Shown here piece after piece: positions 38,568 through 47,648 of a stretch of DNA of 64,000 nt. The notes under the pieces are model-generated. The model did not search any database and had not been told where the DNA came from. It saw nothing but the letters and a program-made list of their open reading frames with translations. The position numbers were made by a program, and so were the translations under genes. The DNA comes from Nocardioides sp. URHA0020 (lineage in GTDB: Bacteria > Actinomycetota > Actinomycetes > Propionibacteriales > Nocardioidaceae), in assembly GCF_000620705.1 (NCBI RefSeq), contig NZ_JIAR01000025.1, positions 371,418 to 435,417 on the forward strand, in the 5' to 3' direction. The stretch's first letter is position 1. The number at the start of each line of letters is the position of its first letter.

Positions 38568-39323
38568 TTAGTCCGTCGGGTCGGAGGACGAAAGGCCCCG
38601 GGCCCCTCCGGTCGGCCTCCGGCGGCGTGTCGCGGCGACCGCCGCGACCGCGGCCACCTCCAGCCCGACCGCCTCCAGGGCCCGCTGGGTCTCGCGCAGG
38701 GTGGCCCCGGTGGTCACGACGTCGTCGCAGACGACGATCCGGGCGTGCGTACGCCGAGCCGCCAGCCTGCGCAGCAGCTCGGTCGGGCAGTGCATCGAGC
38801 CGGCGAGGTTCGCCGCACGCGCGCTCGCACCCAGTCCGGCCTGGTCCACCGCGCCCGGCCGGCAGCGGAGCAGCTGCATCGCCGTGACGTCGTACCCGTC
38901 GTGCCGCAGCAGGCGCGCGGTGCGTGCCGTCACCCGGCCCATCGGGTCGTGCCCCCGTGCGCGGACGACCCCCGGCCGCGACGGCACCGGGACCAGGACG
39001 ACGGGGCCGGCCTCCGAGGAGGCGAGCGCGGCCCGGACCGCCTGGTGGAGCAGCCCGGCGAGCGGTCCGCGCAGCCCGAGGAGCCGGCGCTCCTTGTGCC
39101 CGATCACCAGGGCGCGCACCACCCCGTCGTACTCGGCCGCCGCCCAGGGCGGCACCAGCCCGGCGGGCACCGGGTCCGGCCACGCCGGGCGGCCCCCGGT
39201 CGGCAGCTCGCGGGCGCAGGTCGGGCAGAGCACCCGGCCCGGGCGCAGGCAGCCGGCGCAGCACCCCCCGAGGAGGAGGTCCGCAGCGGCGTCGACGAGC
39301 TCGCCCCAGGTGTCTCGCAGCAC
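38568..39323 (-). CDS. ComF-family phosphoribosyltransferase-like protein
   Basis: 251 residues. The N-terminal zinc-ribbon has CCAGC...CPTC cysteines (about residues 21-38), and the C-terminal phosphoribosyltransferase fold has the PRPP loop IVVCDDVVTTGATL near 208-221. HKERR and VPVPSRPGVVRARGHDP are the other family marks. ComF is needed for DNA uptake in competent bacteria; in actinobacteria its role is not well defined. The GTG at 39323 starts the frame. It follows lpqB by 66 bp on the same strand. M. tuberculosis keeps the same order (Rv3242c). Confidence 0.85.
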   Translation of the reverse strand: MLRDTWGELVDAAADLLLGGCCAGCLRPGRVLCPTCARELPTGGRPAWPDPVPAGLVPPWAAAEYDGVVRALVIGHKERRLLGLRGPLAGLLHQAVRAALASSEAGPVVLVPVPSRPGVVRARGHDPMGRVTARTARLLRHDGYDVTAMQLLRCRPGAVDQAGLGASARAANLAGSMHCPTELLRRLAARRTHARIVVCDDVVTTGATLRETQRALEAVGLEVAAVAAVAATRRRRPTGGARGLSSSDPTD

Positions 39324-39389
39324 CCGACGATGCCACCACCGGCGCCGCCCCGGCTCAAGCAGGGCGCCGGCCGCCTGTGGACGAGGGGC

Positions 39390-41144
39390 TCAGCCGACGT
39401 ACGTGACGCCGGTGGTGCCCTCCGCGAGCGGGATCACTCGACGGTTGGCGGCCGACAGGTTGACCAGGGTGCGACGGCTCAGCCCGTAGAGCGCCTCGTC
39501 CGTCACCGGGGAGCCGGCGAGCGCGCTCAGTCCGCCCTCCACCGTGGTCGAGATGCCCTCGACCGCCGGCGAGCCGTCGATCGACGCGGCCCGGAGCTGG
39601 ACAAGGGACTCCGTGCCGGTGAACGGGCTGAGGATGGCGAGGCTCGTCGGGTTGCGCCACGCGATGGCGCGCACCGGCAGGTCGCTGTCGGGAGCGTCGG
39701 AGATCGAGCGGGCCGGCGTGGCGAAGAGGACCCGCCCGTTGCGGCTGTGCGCGACCCGACTGACCACGATCTCGTCACCGGTCGGTCGGCGTACGACCGC
39801 GACCAGCCGGGTGCCGTCGCGCGAGATCAGGAAGCTGCGCACCCGCAGCCCGGAGATGCCGGGGACGTCGAGCGCGTGCTGGCGGTCGCCGCTGACCCAG
39901 GACACCCGGGCGCCGGTCGAGGTCCGGTCGACCAGCCACATCCGGTCGGCGAAGTCCCACGCCGGGGGCAGCAGGTCCTGGGCGCCGGACACCACGGACC
40001 GAGCCTTCGAGTCGTCGCGTCCGCTCACCGGTCCCGCGACCACCCCGGTGCCGTCGGTGGTGACGCCGGCGGCCTCGGTGGCGGTCAGGCTGATGCCGAC
40101 GCTGCGCAGCCCGAGCGCGGTCCGGCCGAGGGGGCCGCTCACGGCCTCGAGCGTGCTACCGGTGCCGGACGCCAGCAGCCCGTCCCGCAGCCCGTAGAGC
40201 AGCGGGCTGGCCTGGAAGCCGGCCGGGTCGAACTCGGCACCGCCGTCCACGCGGTACGCCGTCGCGCCACCCGGCAGCGGGACCGGGTCGCCGTTGACGG
40301 AGACGCGCAGGGCCGTGATCCGGACGTCCTGCCGCAGCGTCCAGGCCAGCTGGGCCATCATCAGCTCGGTCACCTCGGGGCTGAGCTGGCCGGCATCGCC
40401 CTTGAGCCCGATGTCGGCGACGCCGTCCCGGGAGATCGGCACCGACAGGTTCACGGTCAGACCCGGCGGCAGGTAGCTCTTCACCACCCGGTCCAGGCCC
40501 GGGCCGGGCCCGAGCAGCAGCGCCTGGGTGAGGGTGCTGGCCAGCTGCTTGCCGCCGGGCACGTAGACCGGCTCGGGTGCGAGCGTGCCGGCCGTCGGGT
40601 CGAAGAAGTAGAGCGAGACCTGCTGGAAGCGTCGCGAGAACCAGGCCTCCGGCACGATCAGCGCGTCCGGCGCCTGGTCGATGCGCCACTCGCCCTTCTC
40701 GAAGGCCATCGGGAAGCTGATCGTGCGCTGCGACGCGGGCACGGCACCTTGCCAGGCGCCCTGGGCGTCCAGGCGGTCCGGGTCGATGAGCGTCGCCGAC
40801 ACCCCGGCGGCGCTCTCGTCGACGCGCGGGGAGCCGCCGTACGTGATGGTCTCGTCCTCGGGGGTCCAGGTCGCTGCGGCGTCGTCGGTGAGGAACTCGC
40901 GCGCCGTGTTGGTCTGGATCGGCGTCGCCGTCATCGCGTTCAGGAAGCCCCGCACGATGTCGGCCCGGGTGTCGCCGGTCTGCGGCGGCTTGGGGTCGAT
41001 GTAGGTGCCCTGGTCGCCCGAGGCTCCGCCGCCCGAGTGGGTCTCGACGACGGGGCCTGCGCCGGGCATGGACACGCACCCGGAGAGCAGGCCGGCGAGC
41101 AGGGCTCCGGCCACGGTGGCGAGGACCCGCCGTGGGCGCCTCAC
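39390..41144 (-). CDS. lpqB: Lipoprotein LpqB
   Basis: 584 residues. The N-terminal signal has a lipobox LLSGC (Cys near 22). A GerMN domain sits in the middle (about 60-330; segments YFFDPTAGTLAPEPVYVPGG and LLLGPGPGLDRVVKSYLPPG), and the rest is a beta-propeller-like LpqB domain with repeated VRSFLISRDGTRLVAVVRR-type blades. In mycobacteria LpqB interacts with the sensor kinase MtrB. The GTG start overlaps the mtrB stop as GTGA, so the two are co-translated, which supports the functional link. Located outside the cell membrane. Confidence 0.93.
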   Translation of the reverse strand: MRRPRRVLATVAGALLAGLLSGCVSMPGAGPVVETHSGGGASGDQGTYIDPKPPQTGDTRADIVRGFLNAMTATPIQTNTAREFLTDDAAATWTPEDETITYGGSPRVDESAAGVSATLIDPDRLDAQGAWQGAVPASQRTISFPMAFEKGEWRIDQAPDALIVPEAWFSRRFQQVSLYFFDPTAGTLAPEPVYVPGGKQLASTLTQALLLGPGPGLDRVVKSYLPPGLTVNLSVPISRDGVADIGLKGDAGQLSPEVTELMMAQLAWTLRQDVRITALRVSVNGDPVPLPGGATAYRVDGGAEFDPAGFQASPLLYGLRDGLLASGTGSTLEAVSGPLGRTALGLRSVGISLTATEAAGVTTDGTGVVAGPVSGRDDSKARSVVSGAQDLLPPAWDFADRMWLVDRTSTGARVSWVSGDRQHALDVPGISGLRVRSFLISRDGTRLVAVVRRPTGDEIVVSRVAHSRNGRVLFATPARSISDAPDSDLPVRAIAWRNPTSLAILSPFTGTESLVQLRAASIDGSPAVEGISTTVEGGLSALAGSPVTDEALYGLSRRTLVNLSAANRRVIPLAEGTTGVTYVG

Positions 41145-42772
41145 GGCACCGGCTCCGTCACGTCGGTGGGGACCAGCGGCAGCGGGCTCTGCCGCAGGAC
41201 GCCGCCGGCGCGACGCGGCAGCGTCAGCCGGAACTGGGCGCCCTCGCCGGGCCGGCCCCACGCCTGCAGCCACCCCCCGTGCAGGTGGGTGTCCTCGAGC
41301 GAGATCGACAAGCCCAGGCCGGTGCCACCGCTGGTCCGGGCCCGCGCCGGGTCGGCACGCCAGAACCGGTTGAACACCATCGCCGCCTCGCCCGGGGCGA
41401 GGCCGACGCCGTAGTCGCGGACCGCGATCGCGGCCGCGTGGTCGTCGCCCTCCACGAGGACGACGATGTCGCCGCCGGTGCGGTCGGTGCCGGTGTGGTC
41501 GATCGCGTTGGCGACCAGGTTGCGGACGACCCGCTCCACCCGTCGTACGTCGGCCTCGGCCAGGCACGGGTGGCCCGGCGACTGGACGACGACCTCGACG
41601 TTGCGCTGCCGGGCCAGGGGCCGGGTGGCGTCGACGATGCGGTGGGCGACGTCGACCAGGTTGATGTCGTCGAGCTCGAGCACGGCCGCCCCGGCGTCGA
41701 ACCGGCTGATCTCGAGCAGGTCGGCCAGCAGCGTCTCGAAGCGGTCGAGCTCGATCTGCAGGAGCTCGGCGGCCCGGGCCGTCGCCGGGTCGAAGTCGGC
41801 ACGCGCGTCGTGGAGCACGTCACCGGCCATCCGCACGGTGGTCAACGGCGTACGCAGCTCGTGGGAGACGTCGGAGACGAAGCGTCGCTGGACCCGGCTG
41901 AGCTCCTCGAGCTGACGGATCTGGCGCTGCAGGTTGCTGGCCATCTGGTTGAACGACGTCGCGAGCCGCGCGAGGTCGTCCTCGCCGGACACGCGCAGGC
42001 GCTCCTGGAGCTGGCCGGCCGCGAGCCGCTCCGCGACCTGGCGGGCCATCCGGATCGGCGTGACCACCTGCCGCGTCACCAGCCAGACCGTGGCGGCCAC
42101 GAGCAGGACGAGGAGGATGGCGGCCGTGACGAGCGCCCGGGTGACCAGCGCCATCGTCTCCTCCTGCTCGTCGAGCGGGAAGAGGTAGTAGAGCGTGTAC
42201 GTCCGGGCGTCGGCGGGCAGCAGCACCTGGGAGCCCACCACGATGCCGGGCGAGGAGCTCGTGACGCCCTGGGCGTCCGTGGTCCGGATGGTCGTGTAGG
42301 TCCAAGCGCTGGGGGCCTCCTTGTCGAAGTGCTCCTCGAGCGAGACTGGGACGCTGCTGGTGTCGAGCCCCCGGGTGAAGTTGGTGCCACCGTCGGCGAT
42401 CCGCCCTCCGGGACCGGTGGGACCGGCCAGGACCACGGAGAACCCACGGGTGTCACCGCGCTGGATGATCGGGTCCGCCAGGTCGCGCTGCTGGCTGGCC
42501 ACGTCGGCGTCGGTGGGCGAGGCCGCCTCCAGCCGGACGCGTGCCTCGGCGGTCTCGTCGTTGGCCTCCCCCACGACCGCCTGGACCCGGTGGTCGAGGA
42601 GACCGTCGCGGATCTGCTGCAGCAGGTACCACCCGACCACGCTGATCACGACCGTGGACAGCAGCAGCGTGCTGGCGACGACGCGCGCCTGGATGGACCG
42701 ACGCCAGAAGGTCAGTCCCCGGCGTACCGGCCTCGGCAGCCAGTGCGTCCCTCGGGGGCGCAAGTGCAGCAT
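41141..42772 (-). CDS. mtrB: Sensor histidine kinase MtrB
   Basis: 543 residues. Two transmembrane segments lie at about 29-50 and 212-234, enclosing an extracytoplasmic sensor region. A HAMP linker follows (TRQVVTPIRMARQVAERLAAG). The phospho-acceptor His is in SHELRTPLTTVR. The ATPase region has N (NLVANAIDHTG), G1 (VRDYGVGL) and G2 (GGTGLGLSIS) boxes. MtrB phosphorylates MtrA and controls envelope metabolism, septation and DNA replication timing in mycobacteria. It is 9 bp downstream of mtrA and overlaps lpqB. The ATG at 42772 gives MLHLRPRG. Confidence 0.95.
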   Translation of the reverse strand: MLHLRPRGTHWLPRPVRRGLTFWRRSIQARVVASTLLLSTVVISVVGWYLLQQIRDGLLDHRVQAVVGEANDETAEARVRLEAASPTDADVASQQRDLADPIIQRGDTRGFSVVLAGPTGPGGRIADGGTNFTRGLDTSSVPVSLEEHFDKEAPSAWTYTTIRTTDAQGVTSSSPGIVVGSQVLLPADARTYTLYYLFPLDEQEETMALVTRALVTAAILLVLLVAATVWLVTRQVVTPIRMARQVAERLAAGQLQERLRVSGEDDLARLATSFNQMASNLQRQIRQLEELSRVQRRFVSDVSHELRTPLTTVRMAGDVLHDARADFDPATARAAELLQIELDRFETLLADLLEISRFDAGAAVLELDDINLVDVAHRIVDATRPLARQRNVEVVVQSPGHPCLAEADVRRVERVVRNLVANAIDHTGTDRTGGDIVVLVEGDDHAAAIAVRDYGVGLAPGEAAMVFNRFWRADPARARTSGGTGLGLSISLEDTHLHGGWLQAWGRPGEGAQFRLTLPRRAGGVLRQSPLPLVPTDVTEPVP

Positions 42773-42781
42773 GGGTGAGCC

Positions 42782-43516
42782 TTACGCCGTCCCGGCCTTG
42801 TAGCCGACGCCGCGGACGGTGACGACGATCTCGGGGCTCTCGGGGTCGTGCTCGACCTTGGAGCGCAGCCGCTGGACGTGCACGTTGACCAGGCGGGTGT
42901 CCGCGGCGTGCCGGTAGCCCCAGACCTGCTCGAGGAGGACCTCGCGGCTGAACACCTGCCAGGGCTTGCGCGCCAGGCAGACCAGCAGGTCGAACTCCAG
43001 CGGTGTCAGGCTGATCGGGACGCCGTCGCGCGCGACGGCGTGGCCGGCGACGTCGATCGCCAGGTCGCCGATGGTGAGGTTCTCCTGGGTGGGCTCGTCG
43101 AAGCGGCGGATCCGCGCCCGGATCCGGGCGACCAGCTCCTTGGGCTTGAACGGCTTGACCACGTAGTCGTCGGCGCCCGACTCCAGCCCGACGACGACGT
43201 CGACGGTGTCACCCTTGGCCGTGAGCATGACGATCGGGACGCCGGACTCGGCGCGGATCTCCTTGCACACGTCGATGCCGTCCTTGCCGGGCAGCATCAG
43301 GTCGAGCAGGACCAGGTCGGGGCGGTAGCTGCGGAAGACGTCGATCGCGTCGTCGCCGCGCGTCACCATGCGGCTCTCGAAGCCCTCCTGACGCAGCACG
43401 ATCGTCAGCATCTCCGCGAGGGACGCGTCGTCGTCGACCACGAGGATCCGTCCCTTGGTGGACGCCTCGCTCGGGAGACCGGAGGGTGCTCCGGCGGGCT
43501 CGCTCATGCTCTCCAT
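42782..43516 (-). CDS. mtrA: OmpR-family response regulator MtrA
   Basis: 244 residues. The receiver domain has Asp pair DDD near 28-30, the phospho-acceptor Asp in LVLLDLMLPGKDGIDV near 73, and Lys in VKPFKPKELVARIR. The C-terminal winged helix contains the recognition region ADTRLVNVHVQRLRSKVE. The core (RILVVDDDASLAEMLTIVLRQEGF in pattern) is nearly identical to mycobacterial MtrA. The ATG at 43516 (MESM) is used, and ATG 43507 is an alternative. The gap to the ahcY stop is only 24 bp, so part of its transcript may come from ahcY. The thymidylate kinase gene found here in mycobacteria is absent. Confidence 0.95.
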   Translation of the reverse strand: MESMSEPAGAPSGLPSEASTKGRILVVDDDASLAEMLTIVLRQEGFESRMVTRGDDAIDVFRSYRPDLVLLDLMLPGKDGIDVCKEIRAESGVPIVMLTAKGDTVDVVVGLESGADDYVVKPFKPKELVARIRARIRRFDEPTQENLTIGDLAIDVAGHAVARDGVPISLTPLEFDLLVCLARKPWQVFSREVLLEQVWGYRHAADTRLVNVHVQRLRSKVEHDPESPEIVVTVRGVGYKAGTA

Positions 43517-43540
43517 AGTGCCAGCCCGCCGCCCGAGCCC

Positions 43541-44971
<1,431 letters not shown>

Positions 44972-45083
44972 TGCTGCTCCTGGGATCTGAAGGCGGGACA
45001 CTCCCTGCGAGTTCGAGATTAGAACGCGTCACACCCAACCGAAGAATCCTCGACGCATTCCGTCCCGGGGCTCTCGCGAGCGG

Positions 45084-45092
45084 TTATCCACA
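45084..45092 (+). promoter_or_regulatory. DnaA-box-like 9-mer TTATCCACA
   Basis: A perfect match to the classical DnaA box lies in the gap between divergent ahcY and the DUF6318-type gene, 41 bp before that gene. A single box may bind DnaA weakly and connect the neighbours to replication, or be chance. Confidence 0.4.
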
Positions 45093-45132
45093 GGCCTCCG
45101 GGCGGTTGTTTCACGCTCGCGGCCGACGGGGA

Positions 45133-45678
45133 ATGATCGGCGGCGTGAGCCGTGCTCGGGCGGTCCTCGCCCTCTCCTCGTTGCTCCCGGTGCTCCTGCT
45201 CGCCGGGTGCTCCGACGACGAGCCCCAGCCGAAGTTCGGGCCGACGCCGTCGGCCACGGCTCCGACCTCTGCCTCGACCGCCTCGTCGAGCGCTGCCGCG
45301 CTGGGTCCCGAGGAGACCGTGCGTGCGTGGGTGGATGCGCAGAACATCGCGCTCAGGACTGGAGACACTTCTCGACTCGAAGCACTGAGCCACGACCCGT
45401 GCAAGACCTGCGACCAGTTCATCGACCCGATCGCTCAGGTGTACTCCGACGGAGGCAGCTTCCAGGGCGGGGCATGGACAGTCGCCGCAGCCAAGGCCCG
45501 GTCTCAGACCGAATCGCGAACCGTGGTCGATGTGGGCGTTGAGGTGGACGGCGGCTCCACAAAGAAGTCATCACAGGCTCAGCCGGTCAAGTATGAAGCC
45601 GACAAGCACATCATGGAGTTCCGGCTTGTTGCGGACGGCGATGACTGGGCAATCTCTTTCATCGGATTTCTGTCGTGA
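45133..45678 (+). CDS. DUF6318-type lipoprotein
   Basis: 181 residues. The signal peptide ends in a lipobox LLLAGC (Cys near 26), then a Thr/Ser/Ala linker, then a single domain beginning LGPEETVRAWVDAQNIALRTGD and containing HDPCKTCDQFIDPI, a Cys-Lys-Thr-Cys pair. This is the DUF6318 pattern of exported actinobacterial lipoproteins, related in shape to NTF2-like folds. The function is unknown. ATG 45133 or GTG 45145 may be the start. From about 45340 to 45960 the DNA is clearly lower in G+C than the rest of the window. The next gene overlaps by 4 bp. Confidence 0.75.
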   Translation: MIGGVSRARAVLALSSLLPVLLLAGCSDDEPQPKFGPTPSATAPTSASTASSSAAALGPEETVRAWVDAQNIALRTGDTSRLEALSHDPCKTCDQFIDPIAQVYSDGGSFQGGAWTVAAAKARSQTESRTVVDVGVEVDGGSTKKSSQAQPVKYEADKHIMEFRLVADGDDWAISFIGFLS

Positions 45679-46400
45679 GACGTGTGGCCGTTGTTGTTGC
45701 CGCTTCCTCTATAGCGGGGCTCCTACCAGTGTGGCCAGCCCAGGCAGCGTGCTCCTGGTCCAGCAGCGGGCAGAGCCTGAACGGCATCGTGCAGGTGCAT
45801 GCTGAGAAGAGTTGCGACGGGTCATCCCATGGAGGAAAGCAGACCGGCACCGCCCCTCCTCGAGACTCAGATTGGGATGCAACGTGCGTCCGAACTGCGC
45901 TCGCCGTGGATCTCGACCCGGCCGCGTTTTGCGATCTCCCCCCGTCCGCGATCACACCACAAGTGACGCCCGGGCGCGTTGCTCGAGCCTTCCAGCGACT
46001 CCCGCTCCCGGCAGCGGAGCTGGTGGTGCAGCCGCCGAAGGGTCGGACGCTGGTGAACTTCGAGACGAACTTCTACACCGAGCAGGGTGAGTTCACCCGC
46101 ACGATGCGGTTGCTGGGGCGGCGGGTGGAGCTGCGGATCTGGCCTGCGTCGTTCGGGTGGCGCTTCGGTGACGGCCAGTCCCAGCGCTCGACGTCGCCGG
46201 GTGCGGCGTACCCGGACCTGGAGATCACCCACCGCTACCTGAAGGAGGGTCGGGTGAGTCCGAGTGTGGACACGACGTATGCGGCGCAGTTCCGCGTCGG
46301 GGGTGGTCCGTGGCGCGACGTGGCCGGGACCGTCACCATTGCGGGCAGCCCGCAGTCCTTGCGGGTCGTCGAGGCCCGCCCGGTCCTGGTCGGCGGCTGA
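45675..46400 (+). CDS. Secreted protein, possibly with a PKD-like domain
   Basis: 241 residues with a signal peptide (about 1-24, ending PAQA). The first part has Cys and Gly/Ser-rich sequence; the second (from about 115) is beta-rich, with VNFETNFYT, WRFGDGQSQRSTSPGAAYPDLEITHRY in pattern and ending VVEARPVLVGG. The W-x-FGDG and the alternating strands suggest an immunoglobulin/PKD-like fold. The GTG overlaps the upstream stop. The first half has lower G+C and the second half returns to the window average. This pair could be a transferred or recombined segment. Function unknown. Confidence 0.65.
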   Translation: MRRVAVVVAASSIAGLLPVWPAQAACSWSSSGQSLNGIVQVHAEKSCDGSSHGGKQTGTAPPRDSDWDATCVRTALAVDLDPAAFCDLPPSAITPQVTPGRVARAFQRLPLPAAELVVQPPKGRTLVNFETNFYTEQGEFTRTMRLLGRRVELRIWPASFGWRFGDGQSQRSTSPGAAYPDLEITHRYLKEGRVSPSVDTTYAAQFRVGGGPWRDVAGTVTIAGSPQSLRVVEARPVLVGG

Positions 46401-46407
46401 GGGCGGG

Positions 46408-46694
46408 CGGTGGGATGTCCACCGTTCCGGGTGGGTGATTCGGTGGATCACCCACCGCCACCCCTCCGCGCCCCAGCGAGCGGTGGGTTGTCCACCGTTC
46501 GGGTTGGGTGATTCGGTGGACCACCCACCGCCACCCCTCCAGCCCCGGGCCTGCGGTGAGTTGTCCACCCTTCCGCGGCCAGATTCGGTGGACCACCCAC
46601 CGCCAGCCCGCGCCACCGCACGCCAGCGGTGGGCTGTCCACCGTTTCGGACCAGACACTCGGTGGATTGCCCACCGCCAACCCCACGAGTCGGG
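46408..46694. repeat. Four-unit 73-bp tandem repeat with eight CGGTGG-N5-CCACCG dyads
   Basis: Units begin at 46408, 46481, 46554 and 46627, exactly 73 bp apart. Each unit has two 17-nt dyads of form CGGTGG-N5-CCACCG: at 46408 and 46441, 46481 and 46514, 46554 (degenerate) and 46586, 46627 and 46660. The A-to-B distance is 32-33 bp and B-to-A 40-41 bp. In A copies the spacer is mostly GTTGT or like it, giving TTGTCCACC, close to a DnaA box. Unit 1 also contains a 10-bp perfect hairpin (46430-46439 with 46447-46456). The array fills the whole gap between two convergent stops. Since 73 is not a multiple of 3, it is not a coding repeat. Confidence 0.9.
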
Positions 46695-47639
46695 TCAGTG
46701 AGCGGAGGCCTTGGCCCGCTTCGGGACGAGCTGGAGCACGCCGAGCACCAGGGCGCCGATGACGAAGCCGAAGACGGCCGAGGCGAAGGTGTTGGTGAGC
46801 CAGCCGGCGATGCTTCCGAGCGTGCCGCCGATGGCGTGGTGCACCTCGTGCTCGAGGTGGTGGACGAAGTCGTACGGCGCGTGCCAGCCGAGCTCGTCGA
46901 GGCCGACCAGCTCGATGTGGCCACCGACCCAGAGCATCGCGGCGATGCCGACGACCGAGATCGTGGCGAGCAGCTTGGGGGTGCCGACCAGCAGGCCGTG
47001 ACCGATCTTCGTGGCGATGCCGGAGGAGCGCTGGGAGAGGTGAAGGCCGATGTCGTCGAGCTTCACGATGATCGCGACGACGCCGTACACGGCGATCGTG
47101 ATCGCGATCGCGACGACGACCAGGATCACGAGGCGGCTGAGGAACGGCTCGTCGGCGACCTCGTTGAGCGCGATCACCATGATCTCGGCGGACAGGATCA
47201 GGTCGGTGCGGATCGCGCCCGCGACCATCGCCTTCTCGGCGTCCGCGCCGACCAGGCCGACGGGCACGGCGTGGTGCTCGTGCCCGCGGATCCGGGCCCA
47301 GACCTTCTCGAAGCCCTCGTAGCAGAGGTACGCGCCGCCGACCATCAGGATCGGGGTGAGCAGCCAGGGCAGGAACTGGCTCAGCAGGAGCGCGATCGGC
47401 AGGATGATGACCAGCTTGTTGCGCAGCGAGCCGATCGTGATCCGCTTGATCATCGGCAGCTCGCGGTCGGCGGTCACGCCGTGGACGTACTGCGGGGTCA
47501 CCGCCGTGTCGTCGACGACCACGCCCGCGGCCTTCGTCGTGGCCCGACCGGCCGCGGCACCGACGTCGTCCACCGACGCGGCGGCCAAGCGGGCGAGCGC
47601 GGCGACGTCGTCGAGCAGTGCGAAGAGCCCTCCAGCCAT
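46695..47639 (-). CDS. DUF808 (YedI-type) membrane protein
   Basis: 314 residues with about six hydrophobic helices. The opening MAGGLFALLDDVAALARLAA and the segment GRATTKAAGVVVDDTAVTPQYVHG match the DUF808 family, and GGAYLCYEGFEKVWARI and GTPKLLATISVVGIAAMLWVGGHI (in part) are further marks. The C-terminal helix is followed by a basic tail. The function is unknown; a transport or stress role is guessed in other bacteria. It is convergent with the PKD-like gene across the tandem repeat array. Start ATG 47639. Confidence 0.88.
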   Translation of the reverse strand: MAGGLFALLDDVAALARLAAASVDDVGAAAGRATTKAAGVVVDDTAVTPQYVHGVTADRELPMIKRITIGSLRNKLVIILPIALLLSQFLPWLLTPILMVGGAYLCYEGFEKVWARIRGHEHHAVPVGLVGADAEKAMVAGAIRTDLILSAEIMVIALNEVADEPFLSRLVILVVVAIAITIAVYGVVAIIVKLDDIGLHLSQRSSGIATKIGHGLLVGTPKLLATISVVGIAAMLWVGGHIELVGLDELGWHAPYDFVHHLEHEVHHAIGGTLGSIAGWLTNTFASAVFGFVIGALVLGVLQLVPKRAKASAH

Positions 47640-47648
47640 GCGGGAACG

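Noticed and set aside
44972..45132. SAM or SAH riboswitch in front of ahcY
   Set aside because: I looked for the conserved core on the minus strand and did not see it; only a short leader with a -10 box and a ribosome-binding site is visible.
46408..46694. CRISPR array
   Set aside because: The period is regular, but the whole 73-bp unit is repeated rather than a short repeat with unique spacers, and there are no cas genes.
46333..46924. Protein-coding frames through the 73-bp array (W/V/H/R-rich peptides)
   Set aside because: 73 bp is not a multiple of three, so the frame shifts in every unit; the frames also overlap the ends of two recognisable genes.
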